A stretch of 32,013 nucleotides of DNA, taken from positions 1 through 32,013 of the forward strand of contig JBMFWA010000017.1 in assembly GCA_049965715.1 (NCBI GenBank). The letters are read 5' to 3'. Below are positions 1 to 8,045 of the stretch, in pieces. This DNA is from JAKAFX01 sp049965715. Its GTDB lineage: Archaea; Thermoplasmatota; Thermoplasmata; Thermoplasmatales; Thermoplasmataceae. Within the stretch, counting starts at the first letter, position 1. Each line of letters begins with the position of its first letter. Position numbers and translations under genes: made by a program. The notes beneath the pieces were generated by a model that was given only the letters and a program-made list of their open reading frames with translations, made no database searches and had not been told where the DNA came from.

Positions 1-2572
1 GCGATATGTTCCAGACGGTCAGAGGGCTAACCACAGCAGCAGATGGTGAATATCCGATACTGTACAGATCAGGGTAAGAGTTATCGTTTGTGGGAGTGCC
101 GGAGGGGAGACCATTGCTGGGTGGGGAGCTGTACCAGTAGTCCTGTACCGCATTCAGATCAACCGATGGTGAGGATGTGTATCCCCACTGGATACTCCCC
201 GACCCTTCAACTGTAAGGTAATAGTCTGTACCTCCAGTCAGGGTTACCTGGCTTATGCTTGTATTATACCATACCTGATTACTGTTCACGTTCACCGTGG
301 TAAGGGGCACAACGTTTGTTCCCCATAATGATGTTCCGATTGCAAACTGAACAGATCCGCTTCCTGAAAGATAGAGATTCACGAAATTGACAGTTTCACT
401 GTTTGGACCTACTGTGAACTCTTCGGCCTCAGGGAGGTTGTAAGTGTACGTGTTTGCCGAGGTTGCGTTAACCTGGGAGAAGATTCCATTGGAGCTTGTT
501 GTAGGACTGGATGCACTGTACACGATTGATACGCTCTGTGCAGACCCGCTTACCGTTACCGATCCTGATGAAGGTGATACTGTGTATCCGGAGACAGATC
601 CAACTGTGTATGAATAGGTGCCGTTTGGTACAGAGTACTGTATGCTTGTTCCAGTTGAACTCTGTGCAGTTCCGTTGAATGTCACAGACCATGAGGTGCC
701 GGATGAGAGACCGGATTCAGTGAATGTGACTGCATAGTCCGTGGCAACCGGAGACGGAGATGGTGATGTACCCAGTTGCGCGTTGACGAAGTTGTATGCG
801 TTGATGCTACCCCAGCCGACTGCCAGACTGTATCCGTTTTCTGCGCTAAATGCCCCGTTGGATCCATTGCTCACAAAATAAAGTGCCGGTGCCCCACTGA
901 AGGTGCCGGAATACTGTTCCTGCCCGAATTTATAGATCAGCGGGTTTATGAATCCTTCAGGTGTTCCAAGAGAATGGTCCATCACTGCGATGACGCCCGC
1001 GGTCAGTGGAGAAGCTATGCTTGTTCCCCACAATTCCTGATAGCTGCTTGATCCGCTGTAGGTTATATAGATCTCCATATTAGCCCCGTCTGCGGCTACG
1101 TCAGGGGTGCCTCTACCGGATGAAACTCCTGTGGTTGAGGAGGCCCCCGTAATAACCCCGTTGGCATCGGATGATCCTGTCTGCCAGGAGGGTTCCGCAA
1201 ATATTGAGCTTACTCCTCCCTGTGATCCGTCGCCTGAGTTTGGAGTGTTGTACCAGACTGATTGGGTCTGTATACCTGTTGTGCCCGACCCGTCTGTGGA
1301 TGCTGTTCCGGTCAAGATAGTCGCGGTTCCACCCACTGCAAGTGTACCGAAATTGTTGTAGGACATGGTGGCAGGGAAGCTGGGTGCAGGACTGCTCGTA
1401 TCCCCATCATCACCGGATGATGCAAGGACTGTGATTCCTCTTGCTGCAGCTTCCTGTTCGTACTGCATCCAGGTGGAGTCGTTCGTATCCGTTCCTCCCC
1501 ATGAGTTTGATATTGCAACGACATGCGACAGCGCATTGTCCACAGATGTGTTGTAGCTTGGGTTGAGGACTGCAGCAAAAGCCTGATCCAGATCCGACTG
1601 TGTGGATGATGGCCCATAAACTTCCACTATATGTGCACCAGGTGCAGCAGATCCAGCCATCTCAAGATCGAGAGTGTTTTCAAAGTCTGCCTGGGTGTTG
1701 TCGTTTGCAGCAGATGGCCCTGGAGCAGGTGCCCCGAGTATCGGGTATCCATAAGCTACCGGCTGAGGCTCGTTTGACGGGATGTTGTTGGAATAGTAAT
1801 AGGAAATATCTGAGGGAACGAAAGGTGCAACGTCCTGTCCTGCTGAATTTGTTCCTGACCAGAGTATTGTGGCTATTGTTTCGTTTGTCGGATAACCATA
1901 TTTCTGATAGAGTTGCGATAGCTGGTATGCGTTCTGGAAATCTGCTCCATAGAGAGTCTGTGAAGACCCGGATCCCTGAAACATGGGAGAAATGCTGGCC
2001 CTGAACTGGTCACTGAGCCCGACTATGCTCGAAATTGGCCCGTAATAGACCGGGAGAGAGAGTTGTGTAGTCGGTGCGTAAAACTGGTTGTTTGTTGTCT
2101 TGAAGTTGCCGATGGTTGTTCCGAAGAGACTTTCAAACTGCCCAATCGAACCGGAAAGGGCAATTGACACGTGATCCGGATATGTGGATACAGAGAAACC
2201 GTGAGTCTGGAAATAATCCACATAATGGTAATATTCCGATGGTGGTGCCGAAAAAGTGGAACTGAACTCCTGTGATGTCATATAATGGTGATACATTGGC
2301 GAAGATGGATTTTGCACTTCAGAAAGGAACTGATTCAGATAAGCCTGGTTCCTGTATTGAAGTGTCACCATAACGCTGACATGCTGATGCACATTTTCCG
2401 CTCCCACCGGATGTATGTTTGTTATCACACCGGTCTCTGTGTTAGGAATCAGAAATAACTGGTTGCTCGATGGCGTGGTATTGGTCATCACCTGATTTGC
2501 AGCCAGAAATCCGGTTGCAACAAAGGCTATGGCCAGTATCATTGCTGTTGTTATTATCATCTTTCTTTGCAT
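1..2572 (-). CDS. Secreted sedolisin (peptidase family S53, kumamolisin-like), 3' end outside window
   Basis: An open frame runs without a stop from the ATG at 2572 to the left edge, giving about 857 codons. Residues 5-24 form a hydrophobic signal peptide or anchor. Residues about 35-190 resemble the pro-kumamolisin activation domain. The catalytic set of sedolisins is readable: Glu298 and Asp302 in ENTLD, the oxyanion Asp388 in ASSGDDG, and Ser518 in WGTSIASP. The Asp-to-Asp spacing fits the family. These enzymes are serine-carboxyl endopeptidases that work at acid pH outside the cell, which suits a peptide-scavenging acidophile. After the catalytic domain comes a beta-rich module (about 613-690) with the motif FTESGLSSGTSWSV, seen in other archaeal secreted proteins. 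A further Ser/Thr/Asn-rich region follows and is cut by the window. A TATA-like AT block at about 2590-2610 could drive it. Confidence 0.9.
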   Translation of the reverse strand, partial: MQRKMIITTAMILAIAFVATGFLAANQVMTNTTPSSNQLFLIPNTETGVITNIHPVGAENVHQHVSVMVTLQYRNQAYLNQFLSEVQNPSSPMYHHYMTSQEFSSTFSAPPSEYYHYVDYFQTHGFSVSTYPDHVSIALSGSIGQFESLFGTTIGNFKTTNNQFYAPTTQLSLPVYYGPISSIVGLSDQFRASISPMFQGSGSSQTLYGADFQNAYQLSQLYQKYGYPTNETIATILWSGTNSAGQDVAPFVPSDISYYYSNNIPSNEPQPVAYGYPILGAPAPGPSAANDNTQADFENTLDLEMAGSAAPGAHIVEVYGPSSTQSDLDQAFAAVLNPSYNTSVDNALSHVVAISNSWGGTDTNDSTWMQYEQEAAARGITVLASSGDDGDTSSPAPSFPATMSYNNFGTLAVGGTATILTGTASTDGSGTTGIQTQSVWYNTPNSGDGSQGGVSSIFAEPSWQTGSSDANGVITGASSTTGVSSGRGTPDVAADGANMEIYITYSGSSSYQELWGTSIASPLTAGVIAVMDHSLGTPEGFINPLIYKFGQEQYSGTFSGAPALYFVSNGSNGAFSAENGYSLAVGWGSINAYNFVNAQLGTSPSPSPVATDYAVTFTESGLSSGTSWSVTFNGTAQSSTGTSIQYSVPNGTYSYTVGSVSGYTVSPSSGSVTVSGSAQSVSIVYSASSPTTSSNGIFSQVNATSANTYTYNLPEAEEFTVGPNSETVNFVNLYLSGSGSVQFAIGTSLWGTNVVPLTTVNVNSNQVWYNTSISQVTLTGGTDYYLTVEGSGSIQWGYTSSPSVDLNAVQDYWYSSPPSNGLPSGTPTNDNSYPDLYSIGYSPSAAVVSPLTVWNIS

Positions 2573-2589
2573 TAAAAGCTTATGAAGTA

Positions 2590-2610
2590 GGTAATATTTA
2601 AAATATAGTA
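2590..2610 (-). promoter_or_regulatory. Probable promoter of the sedolisin gene
   Basis: A run of A and T containing a TATTTTAAAT-like core on the minus strand is centred about 26-28 bases before the ATG at 2572. This is the usual distance from an archaeal TATA box to the transcription start, so the mRNA may be leaderless. The rest of 2573-2856 holds no convincing gene. Confidence 0.4.
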
Positions 2611-2856
2611 TAATTAACAGCCTTAACTAACTCCCCTATGGCTCTTTCAGCAATTGCATCCATGAAAATTTTTTTCATGACCTTTACCGCATGCGACCGA
2701 TCATGGCCGGGCTGAGATGATCATGCTTTATCAAAATAAAGAATGCATGTAAATCATGAATCCCATTTAGATAGATGGAGTGTTTTAGGGTGGACTCCAA
2801 TACTGTTCATGAAAATAATCTATATTTACAATCTATACTCGTGTCGAAGGGAACGA

Positions 2857-3990
2857 ATGACCGGGGAAGTTGTTGCGATATATTCAGACACTTATCATCC
2901 TGCCACGGACGGGGTGGTGACGTACATTGATTCCCTGAGAAAAATTCTTATTAAGAACAACTACAGGCCCGTGGTGGTTACCACCAGCCCAAAACCTGTT
3001 CATGAGGTCACCGACGTTCTGTATACGAAAGGAGTGGTTTTCAAACCTTATCCACAGTATGATGTCAGCATCAGACCACTTTCGCGGAACAGGGATGTCA
3101 TGAAACTCGATCCGTTTGTCATTCACTCACAGACCCCGTTTTCTATGGGCGTATCCTCTCTAGCACTTGCAAGGAAGACAGGAGTGAAGAAAGTCGCAAC
3201 CTTTCACAGCCTTGTTTTCCACGAGGCGGCTCTTTCCGCTTACATGTCTGGAAACCCTTTCATAAGGGACCACGCAAAGAAACTGCTTATTCGGTACCTT
3301 CGCTGGCATTATGGAAAGTTTGATGCTGTAATCTCCCCTTCATATTTCCTGAAGCGGCATCTGCTGGAAATCGGAATTAATAATGTACAGGTGATAAACA
3401 ATGGCGTCGATCTCGATGAATATCTTCATGCACCTGAAAAGAGCGTTGCCAGAAAGGCCTTAAAAATAAATCCAGACGACAAGATAGCACTTTATCTCGG
3501 GAGAATTGGGCTTGAAAAGAATCTTGGTATTCTCATCCAATCGCTCCCTTACCTTAAGAAGTTCGGTTTCAAACTTTATATCGTTGGGGGAGGACCTTAT
3601 CTTGAATACTTCAGGGGACTGTGCGATCCTGCTTATACTGATTCTATAATCTTCACCGGCAGGGTAAGCGATGAATTGAAGATACTTTATTTTGCAGCCG
3701 CAGATGTTTTCGTAAATCCATCCGAGTTTGAGGTGCTCAGCACTGTCGACATAGAATCCCTTGCTTCAGGCACACCGATCCTGGTTCCCGCTGGCTCTTC
3801 CCAGGATGAAATAATTACCAGAGGCATTGGTGGAGAGACCTTTGAACCCGGAGAACCGGCAGATCTGGCCGAGATAGCGGAGAATATCTACCAGAATTCC
3901 AGTTCCTACAACCCAAGGAAAGATGCAATGAAATTTTCACTGGAAAATCACCTCGCTTCAATAATGAAGGTATATCGAAGTGATCACTGA
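2857..3990 (+). CDS. Glycosyltransferase family 4 (GT-B fold)
   Basis: A 377-residue protein if started at ATG 2857 (MTGEVVAIYSDTYHP). The frame stays open upstream to 2743, but those residues do not resemble the family N-terminus, in which the first beta strand begins directly at VVAIYSD. The N-terminal acceptor half has the DGVVTYI loop. The C-terminal nucleotide-sugar half has VINNGVDLDEY, LYLGRIGLEKN, VGGGPYLEYF and the E-x7-E signature in SEFEVLSTVDIESLASG. It probably moves a sugar from a nucleotide donor to a membrane lipid or glycan at the inner membrane face; the acceptor cannot be told from sequence. It resembles diacylglycerol glucosyltransferases of the same family. Its 3' end overlaps the convergent next gene by seven bases. 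Confidence 0.85.
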   Translation: MTGEVVAIYSDTYHPATDGVVTYIDSLRKILIKNNYRPVVVTTSPKPVHEVTDVLYTKGVVFKPYPQYDVSIRPLSRNRDVMKLDPFVIHSQTPFSMGVSSLALARKTGVKKVATFHSLVFHEAALSAYMSGNPFIRDHAKKLLIRYLRWHYGKFDAVISPSYFLKRHLLEIGINNVQVINNGVDLDEYLHAPEKSVARKALKINPDDKIALYLGRIGLEKNLGILIQSLPYLKKFGFKLYIVGGGPYLEYFRGLCDPAYTDSIIFTGRVSDELKILYFAAADVFVNPSEFEVLSTVDIESLASGTPILVPAGSSQDEIITRGIGGETFEPGEPADLAEIAENIYQNSSSYNPRKDAMKFSLENHLASIMKVYRSDH

Positions 3991-4919
3991 TCTTTCAGAA
4001 TGCCCAGTTTCTTCAGAAGGAGCCATGCAGTTGCAACGTCCTCAAGGCCTATTCCCATGGATTTGAAAATCGTGCGCTTTCTTCCTTTGATAATATCAGG
4101 TTTAGAGAAAATCTCTCTGAGTTCGTAAATTTTACTTTCCGGGTTGTTTACGGAAAATTCCTTTATTTCTGCAGACTCTTTCATTGCCTGTTCCAGGTGC
4201 TCTACAAAAATGAGATCCGAAGCCTCCAGAACATCGTTTGACACCTCTCTCCGGAATGGCATGTTTGAACCCACCAGATTCAGGTGAAAATTTTCATGAA
4301 GCATTTCTGCAGTGATGATCGGAGAATTTGCATTTGTTACAGTGTTAATGACATCGGATTCCTGGATCATTTCCGCAGCAGTTCTGACTGGAATTATCTC
4401 CCTTCCGATCCTATTCGACATCTGATCCGCGAAGGCCTTTGCGTGATCTAAATTTCTTGAATATACCTTTATCTCCTTCAGGTGGAAAACTGCAGCATGC
4501 GCTTCTAGGTTTGACTGTGCCTGATAGCCGCTTCCTGCTATCCCATAATTGATATCTTCCTTATTCACAGCAAGAGTTGAGGCCAGCGCTGCGAGAGCCC
4601 CTGTTCTCATCTGACCCAGTTTATCCGCCTCTATTATTGCAATTGGTTCCTTTGTTTTTATGCTGAATATCAGGACCAGAAAGTGGGAGTGATCCTGTCC
4701 GGAGGCGTATAATTTTGCCCCTGCCACACCCATGGTATCAATCACCGCTGGCATCGTGCTGAGCACGAAATTTTTTCCGTAGTCTCTTATTCTCGGTGAG
4801 ACAGAAGCTTGCCCTCTGGAATAAGCTGTAAAAGCGATCCTCAGTGTATCTATGATATCATTCATTTTAAGGTTGGATGCCACTTCATCTTCTGTTATAT
4901 AATTCATGAATATCGACAT
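3984..4919 (-). CDS. Ornithine cyclodeaminase / mu-crystallin family dehydrogenase
   Basis: A 311-residue protein. It has the dinucleotide-binding motif GIAGSGYQAQSN (about 127-137), the family's substrate-side Lys69 in GAKLY and the segment LGQMRTGALAALAS (101-114). The family includes ornithine cyclodeaminase, archaeal alanine dehydrogenase and imine reductases, all using NAD(P)H on amino or imino acids. Sequence alone does not separate them. In a peptide-eating archaeon, alanine dehydrogenase or an imino acid reductase is plausible. ATG 4919 is used here; the Met at residue 5 (MNYITEDEV) is an alternative start. Confidence 0.85.
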   Translation of the reverse strand: MSIFMNYITEDEVASNLKMNDIIDTLRIAFTAYSRGQASVSPRIRDYGKNFVLSTMPAVIDTMGVAGAKLYASGQDHSHFLVLIFSIKTKEPIAIIEADKLGQMRTGALAALASTLAVNKEDINYGIAGSGYQAQSNLEAHAAVFHLKEIKVYSRNLDHAKAFADQMSNRIGREIIPVRTAAEMIQESDVINTVTNANSPIITAEMLHENFHLNLVGSNMPFRREVSNDVLEASDLIFVEHLEQAMKESAEIKEFSVNNPESKIYELREIFSKPDIIKGRKRTIFKSMGIGLEDVATAWLLLKKLGILKDQ

Positions 4920-5027
4920 GGTAAGATTGCCTTATTGTATATGAACCTCTGATTCTGTTTATTTATCGTCCTACACCTGTTGCCTTGCTCCGGATTAAAG
5001 ATATATATTATGCTTGATTGTCTACCC

Positions 5028-5321
5028 ATGGAGAACAAACCCTTCATAAGCTCTGCAAAACTGAAAAAGTATGTTGGTGAGAACAGTTCATATTCACTCT
5101 ATATTAAAGACGATATCGTTGAACTGAGATTCACCCCGAATACCCCGGAAGCCATGGCCCACTTTCCAGAGGGTGAGCAGGTGGAACATGTAATGACCGG
5201 TGTCGAGAAAGATGGAAACATATACTTCTACAAGTTCATCACCAGAAGCAGCTTTGGAGAGACCGTTACTGAGCTTGACGGTGTGGATGATCCCGTCATG
5301 CTCTGGCTGCAGTATATTTAA
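5028..5321 (+). CDS. Small conserved hypothetical protein
   Basis: A 97-residue soluble protein if started at ATG 5028 (MENKPFISS). An AT block at 5000-5010 (AGATATATATTA) sits about 23-25 bases before this ATG, as expected for a leaderless transcript. That argues against the longer frames from 5010 or 4980. It is predicted to be mostly beta strand (YSLYIKDDIVELRF, GNIYFYKFITRS) with an acidic C-terminus. I do not recognise the family. Its stop overlaps that of the convergent deoxyhypusine synthase gene by four bases. Confidence 0.6.
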   Translation: MENKPFISSAKLKKYVGENSSYSLYIKDDIVELRFTPNTPEAMAHFPEGEQVEHVMTGVEKDGNIYFYKFITRSSFGETVTELDGVDDPVMLWLQYI

Positions 5322-6274
5322 TGGAGCAGGGCACCGAATATCAGGGGAAGGATTAAGGTTGCGTCACCGTAAACATTGACAAACTTTGCATCTTCCCTCA
5401 CTTTTCTCCACGAAATTGCTTCTTCCAGTTTGGCCCCTGACAGCGACCCATCATATTCCTGTGCAGTCGTCACATAGACTGCAAAGTCAAGCCCTTCGCG
5501 GAACTGGTTCCACCATATTGTATGGTGCTTTGATATTCCGCCTCCTATCATGAACGCGCCTGTTTTCTTTGCTTCAAATATTATATCTGAGAGCAGGTGT
5601 TCGTCTTCTAATAGATTGAGTTTGAAGTCGTGGTGCTTTTCATACATGGACCAGAGTTGCGAACCAAATGAACCGTCTGTCATTCCCGGGACAAAAACAG
5701 GAATCTTGTTTTTATAAGCATTGTATAATATGCTGTCTTCGCTCTTCATTCTCTTTCCGACTTCCCATATGATGTCCCGACCGTTCCATTCATGTTTCTC
5801 CGCATACAGCTCTTCAAGTATGGGCTGCATGAAACTTTCAATTGTTTCGCCATAGCTTGAATCGGGCACCAGAACATTCCCGAGCCTGTTTATACCTATC
5901 CTGCCCAGCTTTCTGTCGCTCAGATCGAAGCTCCCGCAATAGTATTTTGATAAGGTGCGCGCGATATCATGGTCAAGAGTACCGTTTGTTGTTATGATCA
6001 CATCAAAGAGATGGTTCCGGATGGCTTGATTAATCAGACCTCTGGTGCCTGTCGATATGATGTCTGCCGGAAAAGAAAGAAATTTCGTAACTTCCCCGCT
6101 CATCATTTTTTTGGTGATCGCGTATGCGGTGTAAACCTTTGACGCCGTAAACCCCCCAATGTTCTCAAATTGCTTCATCAGCTCCCCAATTGTTGATTCT
6201 TCATTGAGCCTGAGGTCCTCTACGGGCCGATATAAAAGATCTTTCCTGCTGTAACTGTCGTGTTCTGAATCCAT
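5318..6274 (-). CDS. dys: Deoxyhypusine synthase
   Basis: A 318-residue protein with the family's NAD-binding and spermidine-binding segments. The active-site lysine that carries the butylamine intermediate is Lys249 in GGGISKHHTIWW. It is followed by the conserved blocks VTTAQEYDGSLSGAK and VNVYGDATLILPL. The enzyme transfers the aminobutyl group of spermidine to a lysine of translation factor aIF5A, the first step of hypusine formation. ATG 6274 lies about 24 bases from the TATA-like element shared with the divergent gene at 6324. Confidence 0.95.
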   Translation of the reverse strand: MDSEHDSYSRKDLLYRPVEDLRLNEESTIGELMKQFENIGGFTASKVYTAYAITKKMMSGEVTKFLSFPADIISTGTRGLINQAIRNHLFDVIITTNGTLDHDIARTLSKYYCGSFDLSDRKLGRIGINRLGNVLVPDSSYGETIESFMQPILEELYAEKHEWNGRDIIWEVGKRMKSEDSILYNAYKNKIPVFVPGMTDGSFGSQLWSMYEKHHDFKLNLLEDEHLLSDIIFEAKKTGAFMIGGGISKHHTIWWNQFREGLDFAVYVTTAQEYDGSLSGAKLEEAISWRKVREDAKFVNVYGDATLILPLIFGALLH

Positions 6275-6293
6275 AATTCCATGATTACAACTA

Positions 6294-6301
6294 TACTTAA
6301 A
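6294..6301. promoter_or_regulatory. TATA-like element shared by divergent genes
   Basis: TACTTAAA (TTTAAGTA on the other strand) is centred about 24 bases from the deoxyhypusine synthase ATG at 6274. It is about 27 bases from the ATG at 6324 on the opposite strand. Only 49 bases separate the two start codons, so one element may serve both leaderless transcripts. Confidence 0.4.
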
Positions 6302-6323
6302 TCATAATGTGGTATACGAAAAA

Positions 6324-6815
6324 ATGGGCTCGCTAATTTTTACAATGATCCTTTGGATTCACCTTCTTTTCGCAATAATATTCATCGGTGGTTCTTATTT
6401 TATCTGGTTTGTCATATGGCCTGAATCCTTTAAATTAACCCATGACGAAAAGGAGAGAACAAAGATTGTGGGAACATTTTCAAAAAGATTTGCTGTCTTC
6501 ACGAACTATTCCGTTCTCATACTGATTATCACTGGAATTGTCCTCGCAATTCATATGTATCTCCAGAACACTCAGCTTTTCAGCACTCTGGAAGGAATTG
6601 TCCTGGAAATAAAAGTTGCAGTGGTAGGGGTTGCTCTCGGAATGATGTATTATAACAATTTAACTCATCCAAAGAAAATTGTCAGATTACTGGCAGATGG
6701 TAAAATGGATGAAGTTAATAAAATAAGAAGGAGGTCGCATATATTCTCTTATACGACCCTTGTGCTCCTTGGCCTTATTACTCTTCTTGGAACATTTCTT
6801 GTAAATTACTTTTAG
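6324..6815 (+). CDS. Four-helix membrane protein, CopD-like
   Basis: A 163-residue integral membrane protein with four hydrophobic segments. The first is the long stretch after MGSLIF. The others are at about residues 50-72, 84-104 and 133-157. Basic loops (HPKKIVRLL, IRRRSHIF) suggest orientation. The arrangement WIHLLFAIIFIGGSYF...HPKK...H resembles the CopD/DUF4149-type membrane family, but metal transport is not shown by the sequence. I chose ATG 6324 because it lies at leaderless distance from the TATA-like element; GTG 6309 in the same frame is an alternative. Confidence 0.65.
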   Translation: MGSLIFTMILWIHLLFAIIFIGGSYFIWFVIWPESFKLTHDEKERTKIVGTFSKRFAVFTNYSVLILIITGIVLAIHMYLQNTQLFSTLEGIVLEIKVAVVGVALGMMYYNNLTHPKKIVRLLADGKMDEVNKIRRRSHIFSYTTLVLLGLITLLGTFLVNYF

Positions 6816-6817
6816 GA

Positions 6818-7366
6818 TTACCTGGCAGATGCCGATATCCTTTCAACTTCCTCTTTCTTGCTCACCGCAAAAGATCCACCATCATTCTTGGAAGCAAGCA
6901 TGATTTCATCCGCAAGGCAGTCTTCTATTGCCTTTTTCTTTTTGAATGATGCGTTGGTCGCTCCTATTGCAATGTTTCTCAGGGCTATATCAACCCTTCT
7001 GGAAGGGGAAATATCGACTGCCTTTGGAACAGCTATTCCTCCATATTTCAGACGCGTCACTTCCTCCCTTGGTGCAGCATTTTCTATCGCATTTACAAGT
7101 ACCTGAACCGGATTTTCCTTGGTCTTGGCTTCAATCTTATCAAATGCCTCCGAAAGAACGCGATATGCACTGTATTTCTTCCCGGTCCATTTCTCTGTTC
7201 TCATGAGTTTGTTCAGCAGCCTCTCAATGGTATTCATGTTTCTCTTTCCGGCCGAATAGTTGGAAAACCTGCCACCGGTATGAAGATTGAGTCCTGCAGT
7301 GAGGTTGATGTATTTGGTAAGACTCTCATCGTGTATCTGTACGCCAGCGGGATCGTATCTTCCCAT
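6818..7366 (-). CDS. rps7: 30S ribosomal protein S7
   Basis: A 182-residue archaeal-type uS7. It carries LTAGLNLHTGGRFSNYSAGKRN, the conserved NPVQVLVNAIENAAPREE block, the RRVDIALRNIAIGA segment and the typical C-terminal VERISASAR. It binds the 3' major domain of 16S rRNA and nucleates the small-subunit head. It lies 16 bases downstream of S12 and must be co-transcribed. Neither elongation factor 2 nor RNA polymerase genes, which flank this pair in many archaea, are adjacent here. Confidence 0.97.
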   Translation of the reverse strand: MGRYDPAGVQIHDESLTKYINLTAGLNLHTGGRFSNYSAGKRNMNTIERLLNKLMRTEKWTGKKYSAYRVLSEAFDKIEAKTKENPVQVLVNAIENAAPREEVTRLKYGGIAVPKAVDISPSRRVDIALRNIAIGATNASFKKKKAIEDCLADEIMLASKNDGGSFAVSKKEEVERISASAR

Positions 7367-7382
7367 TATTTTTAGATCCAGA

Positions 7383-7811
7383 TTACCTCACCGCCTTTTC
7401 CTTTCTTCCCTTTACAAGCTCTCTTAGCGATATACCGTTAACCTTGATCACCTTGTATCTTACCCCTGGAATATCACCCTTACTTCTTCCCATTCTTCCG
7501 CCTATACCTTCAACGAGCACTTCGTCATGTTCGTCAATGTAGTTTATTGCTCCGTCTCCCGGTGCAAAGGCCGTTATCTGCCTGCCATTTTTTATCAGTT
7601 GCAGTTTCACACACTTTCTGATGGCTGAATTGGGCTGTTTTGCCTCAATTCCTATTTTTTCAATAACAATCCCTTTTGCCTGAGGGGCACCCTCCAGAGG
7701 GTCACTTCTTTCCTTGAGATGGAGTAACCTTCTCTTGTAGTCCCTGTCAGACCAACGATATTGACTTCTTTTATTTACCAGGGTTGAACCTGCATTTTCT
7801 CCATTCGCCAA
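7383..7811 (-). CDS. rps12: 30S ribosomal protein S12 (TTG start)
   Basis: A 142-residue archaeal uS12 with the invariant KQPNSAIRKCVKLQL block of the decoding centre and the GDIPGVRYKVIKVNG segment. The start is TTG at 7811, giving MANGENAGSTLVN, which matches the length and character of archaeal S12 N-termini. A strong Shine-Dalgarno match, GGTGATC, is two bases before the TTG and supports this start despite the tight spacing. First gene of the S12-S7 pair. Confidence 0.97.
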   Translation of the reverse strand: MANGENAGSTLVNKRSQYRWSDRDYKRRLLHLKERSDPLEGAPQAKGIVIEKIGIEAKQPNSAIRKCVKLQLIKNGRQITAFAPGDGAINYIDEHDEVLVEGIGGRMGRSKGDIPGVRYKVIKVNGISLRELVKGRKEKAVR

Positions 7812-8045
7812 ATGATCACCTAATTAAATCTAAATCAGTTCACCGACATTTTCTGGACACTATTTAATCTATCTTTTTATCGTTCAATATGCATATATAT
7901 AGTGCTCTCAAAGGCTTCCTTGCCTTTTATCTCAACCTGGCGGTTTTATCTATGAAAGAGATACACAGACTACTTCGAAAAACATCAGACCCCTGAAGAA
8001 GAACAATGACTGGAATCAACGTATTTGATTAAGATAAATTGCAGG
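7812..8045. other. Intergenic leader and promoter region of the S12-S7 operon
   Basis: No gene is seen in these 234 bases. On the minus strand a TATA-like run CTATATATAT is present at about 7893-7903, and a second AT-rich stretch lies at about 7850-7865; either could be the ribosomal operon promoter. At 7910-7927 there is a six-base stem AAAGGC/GCCTTT with a six-base loop, just upstream of the first TATA-like run. Confidence 0.4.

Noticed and set aside
776..2004. Several plus-strand open frames of 60-134 codons opposite the sedolisin gene
   Set aside because: They are antisense shadows of a gene with clear catalytic motifs and contain no recognisable domain.
2743..2856. Upstream extension of the glycosyltransferase
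   Set aside because: The extra 38 residues do not fit the family N-terminus and would place the likely promoter inside the gene.
7910..7927. Stem AAAGGC/GCCTTT as an intrinsic terminator
   Set aside because: There is no T-run after the stem on the strand where a terminator would be needed, and it is as close to a promoter as to a gene end.
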